Assembly (NCBI GenBank): GCA_050942555.1
Contig: JBMNNN010000003.1
Location: 1 to 37,421 of the forward strand
Direction: 5' to 3'
DNA from: JAAYXU01 sp050942555
GTDB lineage: Bacteria > Bacillota > Clostridia > Christensenellales > UMGS416
Length of the DNA stretch: 37,421 nt
Numbering within the stretch: position 1 is the stretch's first letter; every line of letters begins with the position of its first letter. The position numbers and the translations under genes were made by a program. This document shows, in pieces, positions 1 through 8,571 of the stretch. The notes below the pieces were generated by a model, which was not told where the DNA came from, did no database searches, and saw nothing but the letters and a program-made list of their open reading frames with translations.

Positions 1-418
1 CCAGGCGGCTTCTGGCGCGGTGGGCCAGCCCGACCTGATCGAGCAGCTCCATCGCCCGCTGCCTGCGCTTGCGGCGGCCTGCCAGCACCATCGGGAGCTG
101 TATGTTGTCGAGCGCGGTCAGATAGGGAATCAGGTTGCGGGCATTGTTCTGCCATATGAAGCCTACGGTTTCCTGCTTGTAGCGCACATAGTCGATCTCT
201 TTAAATTTAAGGAGGTTCTTGCCGTTCACGTAGAGCGATCCGGCCGACGGCCGGTCCAGCCCGCCGATTATGTTGAGCAGCGTGGATTTGCCGCTTCCCG
301 AGTTTCCGATGATGGCCATGAGCTCGCCGTCTTCGACCGTCAGATCCAGTCCCTGCAGCGCGATGACTTCGGTCTCCCGGGTCTTGTAGATCTTGACCAG
401 ATTCTCACACTGTATCAT
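1..418 (-). CDS. ABC transporter ATP-binding protein, MacB/LolD type (3' end outside window)
   Basis: This is the N-terminal 139 residues of a cytoplasmic ABC ATPase that should energise an FtsX-type exporter. The Walker A motif GNSGSGKS lies at residues 38-45 and a Q-loop (GFIWQN) follows near residue 88. The signature motif and Walker B lie beyond the window edge. The ATG overlaps the last 14 bases of the upstream ATPase gene, so the two are probably translationally coupled. It is the fourth gene of the adaptor-permease-ATPase-ATPase set. Family assignment is firm. The exported substrate cannot be inferred. Confidence 0.9.
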   Translation of the reverse strand, partial: MIQCENLVKIYKTRETEVIALQGLDLTVEDGELMAIIGNSGSGKSTLLNIIGGLDRPSAGSLYVNGKNLLKFKEIDYVRYKQETVGFIWQNNARNLIPYLTALDNIQLPMVLAGRRKRRQRAMELLDQVGLAHRARSRL

Positions 419-1373
419 CGGGCTCTCCCTTTCTGGCGCGCTTACGTACGAGGATTCCCTTTACCTTGCGCAGCAGCGCGGCGGCGCGATTTCCGCCGCC
501 CGATGCCGCTTCCTCTGGGGGGCGTTTGCGCGCAAAGAATCCTTTTACCCTCCGCGGAAGCGCGGCTGTACCGTTCCTGCCCGATACCGCGCCCTGCGTT
601 ACGGGCGCAGTCTGTTCGGGCGGCTCCGGCTGCTCCGCGTCGTCCGGCTCGGCCTGCGCAGGCTCGCCGCCGTTTCCGTTGGTCGATAGGTCGTTGTCGA
701 TCACCTCGACGATCCGCCCGTCTTCCAGCGTATAGACCCTGTCGGCCAGCTCCATCATGTTCGGATCGTGCGTCGTCATGACGACGGTGGCCTTTTCCTC
801 ATTCACGAGGTCGCGGAAAAGCTTCATGACCTGCAGCGCCATATGGGTGTCAAGCTCGGCAGTGGGCTCGTCGGCGAATATGAGCGACGGCCTGTGGGCG
901 ATCGCGCGGGCGATCGCGACCCGCTGCTGCTCGCCGCCCGAAAGCTCGCCGGGACGGTGATGCATCCGGTTGCGCAGCCCGACGAAGTTCAGGCAGCTCT
1001 CTGCGCGCCTGCGTCTTCCCTTGCGGACGCCCGCGACGCGCAGCGCGAACTCGACATTTTCATACGCCGACATCAGCGATATGAGCGCGATCGACTGGAA
1101 CACGAATCCCATGCTCCGGCGGCGGAGCCGGTCTCTCCTGCCTTCGGAGATCGCGCTGATATTGCGTCCCTCAAAATAGATCTCGCCCGACGTGGGCCTG
1201 TCCAGCGTTCCGAGCAGGTTGATGAGCGTCGTCTTCCCCGAGCCCGAGCGCCCCTTCAAAATCGTGATGGTCTGAGGTATGATCTCGATATCGATATCGT
1301 CAAGGGCGCGGACGATGGTTCCGCCGTTGTTGAATACGCGGCTTAACGACCGGGTTTTGAGTATCGGCTCCAT
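405..1373 (-). CDS. ABC transporter ATP-binding protein with extended basic C-terminal tail
   Basis: The first ~224 residues are a complete MacB/LolD-like ATPase: Walker A GRSGSGKT (41-48), Q-loop Q93, signature LSGGEQQ (144-150), Walker B LIFADEP (164-170) and switch His202. Residues ~225-322 are an extra tail, first acidic and Pro/Gln-rich, then holding two similar basic segments, PRRVKGFFARKR (273-284) and LRKVKGILVRKR (301-312). Family members usually stop near residue 225-250, so the tail is odd and its role unknown. The ATG at 1371-1373 lies one base after the permease stop. A longer in-frame start would run back into the permease gene and is less likely. Confidence 0.93.
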   Translation of the reverse strand: MEPILKTRSLSRVFNNGGTIVRALDDIDIEIIPQTITILKGRSGSGKTTLINLLGTLDRPTSGEIYFEGRNISAISEGRRDRLRRRSMGFVFQSIALISLMSAYENVEFALRVAGVRKGRRRRAESCLNFVGLRNRMHHRPGELSGGEQQRVAIARAIAHRPSLIFADEPTAELDTHMALQVMKLFRDLVNEEKATVVMTTHDPNMMELADRVYTLEDGRIVEVIDNDLSTNGNGGEPAQAEPDDAEQPEPPEQTAPVTQGAVSGRNGTAALPRRVKGFFARKRPPEEAASGGGNRAAALLRKVKGILVRKRARKGEPDDTV

Positions 1374-1374
1374 A

Positions 1375-4215
1375 TCAGTCCTCCCCGAGCTTGATAGCCT
1401 GCGCCACCCTGATCCTGGATATGAGCGCGCCCAGTATCGCAAACCCCGACACCAGCATGAACCCGACGATCGCGTATATCCTGTAGTAATCGGCCCGGCT
1501 GCTGACGATCCGGAAGGGCGGCACCTGCTGCTCGGCGCTGTAGACCATCTGCAGCAGCGGCACGAAAAGATCGCTGGTAACGCCGCCTATCAGTATGCCC
1601 GTCAGCACCGCCGCCAGCGAGATGAGTATCTGCTCGCATATGAGCATGCCCACCACCTGGCCCTGCGTCATGCCCATCGCGCGGAATATGCCGAACTGGA
1701 GTTTGCGGCTCTGTATCGACAGTATCCAGTAGATGATGAATCCCAGCAGGCTGATGAGCATCGTCACAACGAAGCCCAGCGTCAGCGCGCCGTTTGTTCC
1801 CTGCAGCAGCGCGTCGTTCTTCCGGGCGACCATCTCCTGGCTGGCGTCGCGGATCCAGTAGAGCTTTATGCCCTTGGCAGCCATGTCGTCGTATACCGTC
1901 CGGGAAAGCGCGCCTTCTTCCTTTTTCATCCAGACCTGGTACGGCTCCAGCATCGTCTTGGCCTGCGTGTAGTTGAGGTTGGCGATCACGAAATACCGGC
2001 TTTCCTCAAGATGCGGGTTGATTCCCGGCCAGTAGTCGACGAATGCCGCGATGGCCGCCTCGATGCGCGTCTGGCCTTCCCAGTAGAACTCAAACGAGTC
2101 GCCCACCTGCATGCCCTCCTGGTCCCGGAACGCCGACGAAACGAGGACCGCGTTGGGCGCATAGGTCATCAGGTTCAGGTATTCGTTGATGTGATGGGGC
2201 AGCAGGTCCGACGACGACCAGACCACCCGCCCGAACTCGGATGGCTCGATGGCCATCAGCACGCCCCTTTTCGTGTAATTTCTGGACAGCCGGAAACGCG
2301 GCTCGGCAGGCATCAGTACCTTGGCCGTGGCCTCGATGCCCTCGATCGAGGAGATGATATCGTAATCGGGCTCGCGGTATATGATCACAGGGTCGCTGCC
2401 AAAGATCGCGGCCGCCGAAGGATCGTCCATCGAATAGATGTCCTCGGGGGGCGCGTTGTTCTCCCACTCGGTCTGAAGCGCGATATCCGCGCCGACCTCG
2501 TAATAGACGCGGTCCTCGATATTCTGGTTAATCGTGCGCGCGGAGTTCGCGGAAAACACGCCGATCGACATCGTCAGTATGATGAACAGCATCAGGAACT
2601 GCTCCCGCCCTCCGGAACGCCCGACCTGTATGAACGTGGCGTACAGCACCGGCGACCAGATCTTGTGCCCCAGCCAGTATATAAAGCGGATGATGAACGG
2701 ATAGACCCGGAGGAACAGCAGCCCCACGCCCAGCACGAACAGCGTCGATATCATGAAAAGCATCGGGTCGATGGGCACGTCGAGCGCTTCGGCAGACGTC
2801 AGCACCAGCGTAGCCTGGCGGTTTGCGAAGCTGTTGTAGCCGTACAGCGATACGCCGATAAGGATCAAATCGAGGAATATCTTCTGCCAGAACGGCGCGT
2901 TCCATCGCCGCGCCTTCTTTTGCTTCAACTCCACGATGGAAAACCTCGTCGCGCTCATCGCCGGCATGATCATCGTGAGGACCGAGAAGACTCCCGCCAG
3001 CATCGCGTACTGTATCGAGCGGATGCGCATCGTGATGGGCAGCGCGGTACGCGACACCAGCTCAAGAAATCCGTTCGACGCGCCAAGAATCCTGCATATG
3101 CCCATCGCCACAAACGGGCCCGCCGCCACCGAGACGGCTGAAAGGAGCGCGCTGTGAAGAAGATAGCTTCCGAACAGCTGCAGTCTGCCCGCACCCCGGC
3201 TTTTGAGCACGGCGATCTCATTGCGGTCGTTCTCGACGATGAGCTGGGACACCATGAATATATAGAACGCCAGCATCATGATGATGGGCGCCTGCAGCAC
3301 CCACAGCGTAATGCGGAGCTGCTTTTCCCGGATGAAATACTCCTCAAGGATCGGCTTCACGCCCATCGCGACGCGCGTGCCCGGGTACTCGGCGTACCAT
3401 TTCTCCCTGGCGTGCAGCACATCGAGGAGCGTCGGCAGGTGGTCGATCGTGAGCTTCGTGTAGTCGACCGCGTAGTACCATTCGGCCGCCGACACCGCCT
3501 GTCGCTCCTCGAGGAAATAGCGCTCGAAAAGGCCGTAGTCGAGGAGCGCGACGTCGCCCATCCGGAAGCTGTACTCGAACCACCATGCGTCGTTGGCTTC
3601 CTTGTAGGAAAAGAGTCCGACCGGCCGGACCTTGAATACGATCCCCTCTCCCAGCAGCTTACTGATGTCTTCGGCCAGATAGATCTCGTCCAGCATGAGA
3701 TCCTTTTCTTTCTGCACCGACTCGTTGATCAGCACCTCCAGCACGCCGTCCTTCATCTCGGTAGAAGGCAGGCGTCCGCTGGTGATGGTGATGTGATCCA
3801 GATAGTCGGTATACGCGACGAGCTTTATGAAAGCCTTGGACGGCTTTTCGGCCTTCTGCACCTCGGGAAGCAGCGCGATGTAGTCGATGGTCAGCTTTTC
3901 CACATGCTCGGCAATCGGCGTATCCAGTTCGCCGGGCAGTTTGTCGCGTATGTTCTGGCGGAAATACAGAAACGCGCCGTATCTGCTGTCGGGTTTGTAA
4001 TAGGTAAAACAGTTCAGCTTAAAAAGGTATCTGCCCGGATAGCTGCCCGTGCGCTGCTGATAGGCCTCCATGTCCTTTATCAGCATCCGCTGCAGTATGC
4101 CATCGGTATACATCGGAATGCTGCTGATCATCGCCACCGCGACGATCGACCCCACGAGCAGGCATGCGACCATCCACTTGTTATTGAGTATCTTGCGCAA
4201 TACGATGAAGAACAA
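1375..4215 (-). CDS. FtsX/MacB-type ABC transporter permease, 946 aa
   Basis: This is a large membrane protein with an N-terminal membrane segment (about residues 14-35) and a ~270-residue extracytoplasmic domain. A hydrophobic block from ~303 to ~560 holds several helices. A second extracytoplasmic domain (~560-800) and three C-terminal helices (about 807-833, 855-880 and 905-930) follow. Two FtsX-like modules in one chain are typical of Gram-positive macrolide-exporter-like or lipoprotein-export-like permeases. It sits 12 bases after the adaptor stop and one base before the ATPase start, so all are one operon. The substrate is unknown. Confidence 0.9.
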   Translation of the reverse strand: MFFIVLRKILNNKWMVACLLVGSIVAVAMISSIPMYTDGILQRMLIKDMEAYQQRTGSYPGRYLFKLNCFTYYKPDSRYGAFLYFRQNIRDKLPGELDTPIAEHVEKLTIDYIALLPEVQKAEKPSKAFIKLVAYTDYLDHITITSGRLPSTEMKDGVLEVLINESVQKEKDLMLDEIYLAEDISKLLGEGIVFKVRPVGLFSYKEANDAWWFEYSFRMGDVALLDYGLFERYFLEERQAVSAAEWYYAVDYTKLTIDHLPTLLDVLHAREKWYAEYPGTRVAMGVKPILEEYFIREKQLRITLWVLQAPIIMMLAFYIFMVSQLIVENDRNEIAVLKSRGAGRLQLFGSYLLHSALLSAVSVAAGPFVAMGICRILGASNGFLELVSRTALPITMRIRSIQYAMLAGVFSVLTMIMPAMSATRFSIVELKQKKARRWNAPFWQKIFLDLILIGVSLYGYNSFANRQATLVLTSAEALDVPIDPMLFMISTLFVLGVGLLFLRVYPFIIRFIYWLGHKIWSPVLYATFIQVGRSGGREQFLMLFIILTMSIGVFSANSARTINQNIEDRVYYEVGADIALQTEWENNAPPEDIYSMDDPSAAAIFGSDPVIIYREPDYDIISSIEGIEATAKVLMPAEPRFRLSRNYTKRGVLMAIEPSEFGRVVWSSSDLLPHHINEYLNLMTYAPNAVLVSSAFRDQEGMQVGDSFEFYWEGQTRIEAAIAAFVDYWPGINPHLEESRYFVIANLNYTQAKTMLEPYQVWMKKEEGALSRTVYDDMAAKGIKLYWIRDASQEMVARKNDALLQGTNGALTLGFVVTMLISLLGFIIYWILSIQSRKLQFGIFRAMGMTQGQVVGMLICEQILISLAAVLTGILIGGVTSDLFVPLLQMVYSAEQQVPPFRIVSSRADYYRIYAIVGFMLVSGFAILGALISRIRVAQAIKLGED

Positions 4216-4227
4216 AGCCGCCGCCTC

Positions 4228-5235
4228 CTAGTTGATGATCACCTTGTCCCCTTCGTTGAGGCCCTTGACGATCTCAACTTCCGTGGCTGTAGCCAGTCCC
4301 TTCTCCACGTCCACCTCGATCTTGACCCCGTCTTCGAGCACCTTGACATAGGTGCGGCCCTGGTAATCGTTGACAAGGGATTTAGGGATGACGATGACAT
4401 CGGTGCGCGAATCCTCGACAAACCGGATCGTGGCCGATTTACCCAGCGATTTGTCGTCGGACTCGTAGCCCGCGACCTCGATATAGGTGCGCAGCGTCGT
4501 GTCCCCGTCGGCAGGAATGGGCGGCACATCGTCGGGACACTGTATGACCTCGCCTTCGTATACTTCCTTGTCGATCGTCACCTCCACCTGCATGCCGGTT
4601 TTAAACTTCTTGGCGGTATCGCCCTCTATCACGAGCCGTATGGCCAGCGGGTCGATGATGCGGGCAAGATCCGTGTAGGCGCTGATCGTGTCGCCGGGAT
4701 AGACTTTGGCCAGATACGATATGATGCCATCCATCGGCGCGTACAGCTTGGATTTCTCGAGCTCTTCCACCACGGTATTGTAGTTGGCGCGGGCGATCTT
4801 GTAGTCGTAGTCGGCCATCTTGATATCATAGCTGGAAGCGCCGGTGGCCTTGAGGTTGTCCAGCCTGAGCCGGGCTTTCTGGAGATTATAGTACTGTATG
4901 GTCTTGCTGTTCTCCAGCGCATCGGTGTCCAGCTCGGCGATGATGTCGCCCTTCTTGACCGCCTGTCCGTACTTCACATAAACGGCCCGCAGCCGACCGC
5001 CCGTGTGCTCAAAGAAGCAGTCGGCCACGCTGGCCGATACGAACTTGGCCTGAGCGGTCACATATACGATGATGTCGCTGCGCTTGGCTTCGTATGTTTT
5101 GTATACGATCTCCTTGGCCTGGAGCAGCGGGACCTCCAGCGTCTCCTCCTCTTTGGGAAGCAGATAGCAGCCTGAAAAAAGCACTGTCGTGATAAGAAGC
5201 GCAGTGGCCGCTGCGCATCTGGCTAACATTCGCAT
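4228..5235 (-). CDS. HlyD/MacA-like efflux adaptor lipoprotein
   Basis: The 335-aa protein starts with a lipoprotein signal whose lipobox LFSGC places the lipidated cysteine at residue 23. Residues ~78-104 form the first half of a biotinyl-lipoyl-like domain (GGRLRAVYVKYGQAVKKGD). A short coiled hairpin follows at ~105-160, the second half (LYAPMDGIISYLAKVYPGD) at ~164-182, and beta-barrel domains to the end. In MacA-like systems such proteins link the permease to the cell-envelope side. It is first in the operon behind a near-consensus promoter. The ATG at 5233-5235 has GGAAGGGG about seven bases upstream. An ATG two codons later is possible. Confidence 0.92.
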   Translation of the reverse strand: MRMLARCAAATALLITTVLFSGCYLLPKEEETLEVPLLQAKEIVYKTYEAKRSDIIVYVTAQAKFVSASVADCFFEHTGGRLRAVYVKYGQAVKKGDIIAELDTDALENSKTIQYYNLQKARLRLDNLKATGASSYDIKMADYDYKIARANYNTVVEELEKSKLYAPMDGIISYLAKVYPGDTISAYTDLARIIDPLAIRLVIEGDTAKKFKTGMQVEVTIDKEVYEGEVIQCPDDVPPIPADGDTTLRTYIEVAGYESDDKSLGKSATIRFVEDSRTDVIVIPKSLVNDYQGRTYVKVLEDGVKIEVDVEKGLATATEVEIVKGLNEGDKVIIN

Positions 5236-5302
5236 AGTACGTCCCCTTCCGACTCCTGTTTCCGCTGAGTATCGCCCAGGTTTTTTAAGAAATTACTATG
5301 TT

Positions 5303-5331
5303 ATTATAGTGTACAACACCGGCTTATTCAA
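5303..5331 (-). promoter_or_regulatory. Sigma-A-type promoter of the exporter operon
   Basis: On the minus strand a -35 TTGAAT (5326-5331) and a perfect -10 TATAAT (5303-5308) are separated by 17 bases. They lie about 70 bases upstream of the adaptor ATG. No other good promoter was seen for the operon. Confidence 0.8.
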
Positions 5332-5431
5332 GGCAATTCGCAAATACCCATTGTATAAGCAGTATTTTACACTCTGTTGGATGCATTCGCCGGGTGAGCA
5401 GGCTGTCTTTGTTTTTGGTGCAGCCGCACCA

Positions 5432-7123
5432 TCAGCCGTCTTCACGCTCATTCGGTTCGCGCAGCACCTCCTCGCGCAGGCGCTTTATGCGCTTCATGAC
5501 GTCGTTTCCGCCCCGCCCGAACGCGTCATGCAGCACGCAGTATTGCTCGTACAGCGTCTGGTAGCGGGCTTTGTTCCCGGGAATCGGCCGGTATACCCGG
5601 GGCAGCACGCGGCCCATTTCCCGCGCCGCGTCGGTGATCGTGTCGTAGCCCCCTGCGGCGGATCCTGCCGCCACCGCGCCGAACATCGCCGCGCCCACGG
5701 CGGGCGCCTGCGTCGACGCGCCGATGCGGATATCCATGCCGGTCACATCGGCGTATATCTGCATCATCAGCTCGTTTTTCTGCGCGATGCCTCCGGCCGC
5801 GTAGAGCGCGTCCACCGGCACGCCATACCGGCGGAAGTTCTCGATGATGACGCGGGTCCCGTAAGCCGTCGCTTCAATGAGCGCCCGGTATATTTCCTCA
5901 GGCCGGGTGCGCAGCGTCATGCCCACGATGAGACCCGTCAGGTCCGCGTCCACCAGCACCGAGCGGTTGCCGTTCCACCAGTCCAGCGCGACGAGGCCGC
6001 TCTCCCCGGGCAGCAGCCTCGCCGCCTTTTCGGTGAGCAGCGCGTGGATGTCCATGCCGTGCTCCCGCGCCTCCCGCTCATACGCTTCGGGCACGCAGTG
6101 GTTGACGAACCACTCGAAATGGTCGCCCACGCAGCTCTGACCGGCCTCATACCCGAAGTATCCCGGCAGTATGCCGTCCTCGACGACCCCGCACATACCG
6201 GGAACGATGCGCGGCTCGGTCCCCACGACCATATGGCAGGTGGAGGTACCCATGATCATCAGCATATGGCCCGGTTCGCTGATGCCTGTCGCGGGAACCG
6301 TCACATGCGCGTCCACGTTGCAGACGGCGACCGGCGTCCCCTCGCGCAGCCCTGTCGCGCGTGCCATGTCGGCGGTCAGCCCGCCGGCCCGGTGTCCCAG
6401 CGGATATATCGGGCTGGGCAGCTTGTCGCGCACGACGTGCTCGAGCCGCGGGTCCAGCGACCGGAAAAACTCCGGCGACGGATACCCGTCCTGCCGGCTC
6501 CAGATCGCCTTGTATCCGGCGGTGCAGCTGTTACGCGCCTCCCGGCCGGTCATCATCATCACGACCCAGTCGCCCGCCTCGATGAAGCGGTCGGCGGCCT
6601 CATAGATTTCCGGAGCTTCGTTGAGGATCTGCCAGATCTTCGGGAACAACCACTCCGAGGAAATTTTCCCGCCGTACCGCTCGATGAACTTCTCCCCGCG
6701 GCGGGCGGCGATTTCGTTGATGCGATCGGCCTCCTCCTGGGCGGCGTGGTGCTTCCAGAGCTTCACATAGCTGTGGGGATGCCCGGCTAGCTCCTGCCGG
6801 AAGCAGAGCGGCTGTCCGTCGCGGTCGATCGGAAGTATCGTGCAGGCCGTAAAGTCGATGCCCAGCCCCACCACCTCCGCGGGATCGACGCCGCCCTGTG
6901 CCAGCACGTCCGGTATGGTCCGCTCCAGCGCCTCGATATAGTCGCCGGGATGCTGCAGCGCCCAGTCGGGCGGCAGCGGCGTCCCGTCGGGCAGCGCCTG
7001 ATCCATGACCCCGTGGGCATAGGACCATACCGAAGTGGCGAGCTCGCGCGCCGTGCCGAGCTCCACCAGCACCGCCCTGCTTGACTGCGTCCCATAATCG
7101 ACTCCGATCGCATACCTGCCCAT
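5432..7123 (-). CDS. araB: Ribulokinase (FGGY family)
   Basis: The 563-aa length matches AraB (about 560 aa). The N-terminal phosphate-binding motif GVDYGTQSSRA (7-17) and the DFTACT segment are characteristic of ribulokinases, as is a late GTSTCHM motif. The enzyme phosphorylates ribulose, classically L-ribulose in arabinose catabolism, in the cytoplasm using ATP. The start at 7121-7123 has GGGAGGG seven bases upstream. A longer reading frame upstream has no such site. The usual partners araA and araD are not in the window, so the true substrate may be another ketopentose or a pentitol. It has its own promoter. Confidence 0.9.
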   Translation of the reverse strand: MGRYAIGVDYGTQSSRAVLVELGTARELATSVWSYAHGVMDQALPDGTPLPPDWALQHPGDYIEALERTIPDVLAQGGVDPAEVVGLGIDFTACTILPIDRDGQPLCFRQELAGHPHSYVKLWKHHAAQEEADRINEIAARRGEKFIERYGGKISSEWLFPKIWQILNEAPEIYEAADRFIEAGDWVVMMMTGREARNSCTAGYKAIWSRQDGYPSPEFFRSLDPRLEHVVRDKLPSPIYPLGHRAGGLTADMARATGLREGTPVAVCNVDAHVTVPATGISEPGHMLMIMGTSTCHMVVGTEPRIVPGMCGVVEDGILPGYFGYEAGQSCVGDHFEWFVNHCVPEAYEREAREHGMDIHALLTEKAARLLPGESGLVALDWWNGNRSVLVDADLTGLIVGMTLRTRPEEIYRALIEATAYGTRVIIENFRRYGVPVDALYAAGGIAQKNELMMQIYADVTGMDIRIGASTQAPAVGAAMFGAVAAGSAAGGYDTITDAAREMGRVLPRVYRPIPGNKARYQTLYEQYCVLHDAFGRGGNDVMKRIKRLREEVLREPNEREDG

Positions 7124-7154
7124 AAAAAAACCCTCCCTGGTTATTGCTGGTTCT

Positions 7155-7184
7155 ATCATACAACAGGGCGGAGGGAGGAGGCAA
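7155..7184 (-). promoter_or_regulatory. Probable promoter of araB
   Basis: A -35 TTGCCT (7179-7184) and a -10 TATGAT (7155-7160) are 18 bases apart on the minus strand, about 30 bases before the araB ATG. Confidence 0.6.
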
Positions 7185-7239
7185 TATAAAGATAGAGCTT
7201 CAGAGGCTAAATGCGGAAAATGAATCGTACCGCCGCGCA

Positions 7240-8364
7240 CTATGCGCGGTCGATACATATTTTCAGTTTTGAGTCAGGGGAAACAATGGTTCCGGTCAGT
7301 ATATCCTCTTCGGTAATCTGCGCCATCATAATTTCCATGCTGCCGTAGCGGTCATGATCATATATGATATGGATGAGGCCCTCTGCGTCCTGTACTGCGT
7401 CGGGATACGATACCTGGCTTCTTTCATCGAGCAGCAGCCCGTCATTCCACGTCTTGCCATCGTCCTGGGAAACCTGAGCGTACAGGTTGTTGCGGCCGAT
7501 GAAGTTTCTATGATTGATAAGCAAAAGTCTGCCCGACATCAGGCGGCGCACATGAAATCGGGAACACGGGTTTCCGATTTGCGTGGGACGTTGGTTAGAC
7601 CAGGTGATGCCTCCGTCCCGGGAGACGCTCTCATAAAGCACCGGGGCGGACCTTGAAAGCATGCGAAGACTTCCGTCGCTGCATTCATACAGCATGTGCT
7701 CAAAAAAGTCGGATTTGCTAAAACGCGCTTGTCCTAGAAGTGAAACTGTGCAGCCATTATCGTCTGAGGCGTAGACCTGAGCGTTTCGCTGCTGTTCGTC
7801 GGGATCATTGAAAATTACTGTGCCGACGTTCATAGGATGGAATGGCTTCAAGGGGCACCTGGCGACAGTATAGAGCCACCGTCCGCTGCCCAGCACGGTC
7901 GGCTTGTTCAGCATGATACCGTCACACAGTCTGCGCGGTCGGCTGAAGACCGGCTGCTCCGCATCGGGCTGATCGCACACGCTCTCCCACACCCCTTCTT
8001 TGCCATCCATATGCATATGGGCTTGCGCCCAGTATAAGCGCAGTCGGCCCAACGGATCAATCCACAGAACCTCGTCAAAAGTCCGCACGCCCTCGACATT
8101 TTCCACAACCAAGAAGGGCTTTTCCCATTCCGCGCCCGGACGCTTCCTTGCAAGCAGCACGAAGTTATCCATTCCCTCGGTATGTCCGCCGGAGTACCAT
8201 GCCGCGAAAATTGTTCCGCCGCCGGTGCGCTCAATACTGGGTATTCCCTGCCATATCCGGGTCGTATGGCGGCGCTCGAAGTCCCTAAGCAGCTTTGCAG
8301 GCAGCGCGGCCCGGTCATAGTCCGGTTTGAACCAGGGGGTGTATGCTTTCTTTCGCGTAGCCAT
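7240..8364 (-). CDS. Sialidase-like six-bladed beta-propeller protein (BNR/Asp-box)
   Basis: The 374-aa protein has two clear Asp-boxes, SRDGGITW (248-255) and SQDDGKTW (299-306), and a degenerate one near 199-206. It also carries the SYPDAVQD...HIIYDHDR segment common in sialidase-fold enzymes. There is no signal peptide, so it should be cytoplasmic and act on small imported glycans or uronides rather than polymers. The substrate is unknown and sialic acid is only one option. The ATG at 8362-8364 has AGGAG seven bases upstream; an in-frame GTG 12 codons earlier lacks a ribosome site. The gene looks less GC-rich than its neighbours, which could mean recent acquisition. Confidence 0.8.
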   Translation of the reverse strand: MATRKKAYTPWFKPDYDRAALPAKLLRDFERRHTTRIWQGIPSIERTGGGTIFAAWYSGGHTEGMDNFVLLARKRPGAEWEKPFLVVENVEGVRTFDEVLWIDPLGRLRLYWAQAHMHMDGKEGVWESVCDQPDAEQPVFSRPRRLCDGIMLNKPTVLGSGRWLYTVARCPLKPFHPMNVGTVIFNDPDEQQRNAQVYASDDNGCTVSLLGQARFSKSDFFEHMLYECSDGSLRMLSRSAPVLYESVSRDGGITWSNQRPTQIGNPCSRFHVRRLMSGRLLLINHRNFIGRNNLYAQVSQDDGKTWNDGLLLDERSQVSYPDAVQDAEGLIHIIYDHDRYGSMEIMMAQITEEDILTGTIVSPDSKLKICIDRA

Positions 8365-8405
8365 TTTCCTGCTCCTGTTAGACTTCTTTCCGAGCTTCAC
8401 TTCAT

Positions 8406-8434
8406 ATTGTAATAGCTGGTCGGTATCAAATCAA
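8406..8434 (-). promoter_or_regulatory. Promoter of the sialidase-like gene
   Basis: A -35 TTGATT (8429-8434) and a -10 TACAAT (8406-8411) have an ideal 17-base spacer on the minus strand, about 40 bases upstream of the ATG. Confidence 0.65.
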
Positions 8435-8451
8435 GTGGTGCGCAGCATTCT

Positions 8452-8467
8452 ACCTGATAGGTCAGGT
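8452..8467. promoter_or_regulatory. Candidate operator, inverted repeat ACCTGA-N4-TCAGGT
   Basis: This perfect 6-bp inverted repeat with a 4-base centre lies about 18 bases upstream of the -35 box of the sialidase-like gene. The position suits an activator or repressor site. No cognate regulator can be named. Confidence 0.4.
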
Positions 8468-8526
8468 TGGGAATCGTAGCAATACCTGCTGGATATCGCG
8501 TTTATTACTCACAGTGGTATTTAACA

Positions 8527-8557
8527 TAAAAAACCGGGCGAAGTCTCCTCCGCCCGG
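8527..8557 (-). terminator. Rho-independent terminator of the RpiR-IolB operon
   Basis: On the minus strand a perfect 7-bp GC stem (CCGGGCG/CGCCCGG, arms 8551-8557 and 8534-8540) with a 10-base loop is followed by six T residues. It starts 15 bases after the stop of the IolB-like gene. Confidence 0.92.
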
Positions 8558-8571
8558 CTCATTGATCCCGT

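Noticed and set aside
1279..5175. Two long plus-strand frames antisense to the ABC permease and adaptor genes
   Set aside because: Composition is typical of antisense shadows (His, Arg, Asp and Val rich), with no domains and no promoter or ribosome site.
5418..5431. Hairpin GGTGC-N4-GCACC after araB as a terminator
   Set aside because: The stem is only five pairs and it is followed by A residues, not T, on the minus strand.
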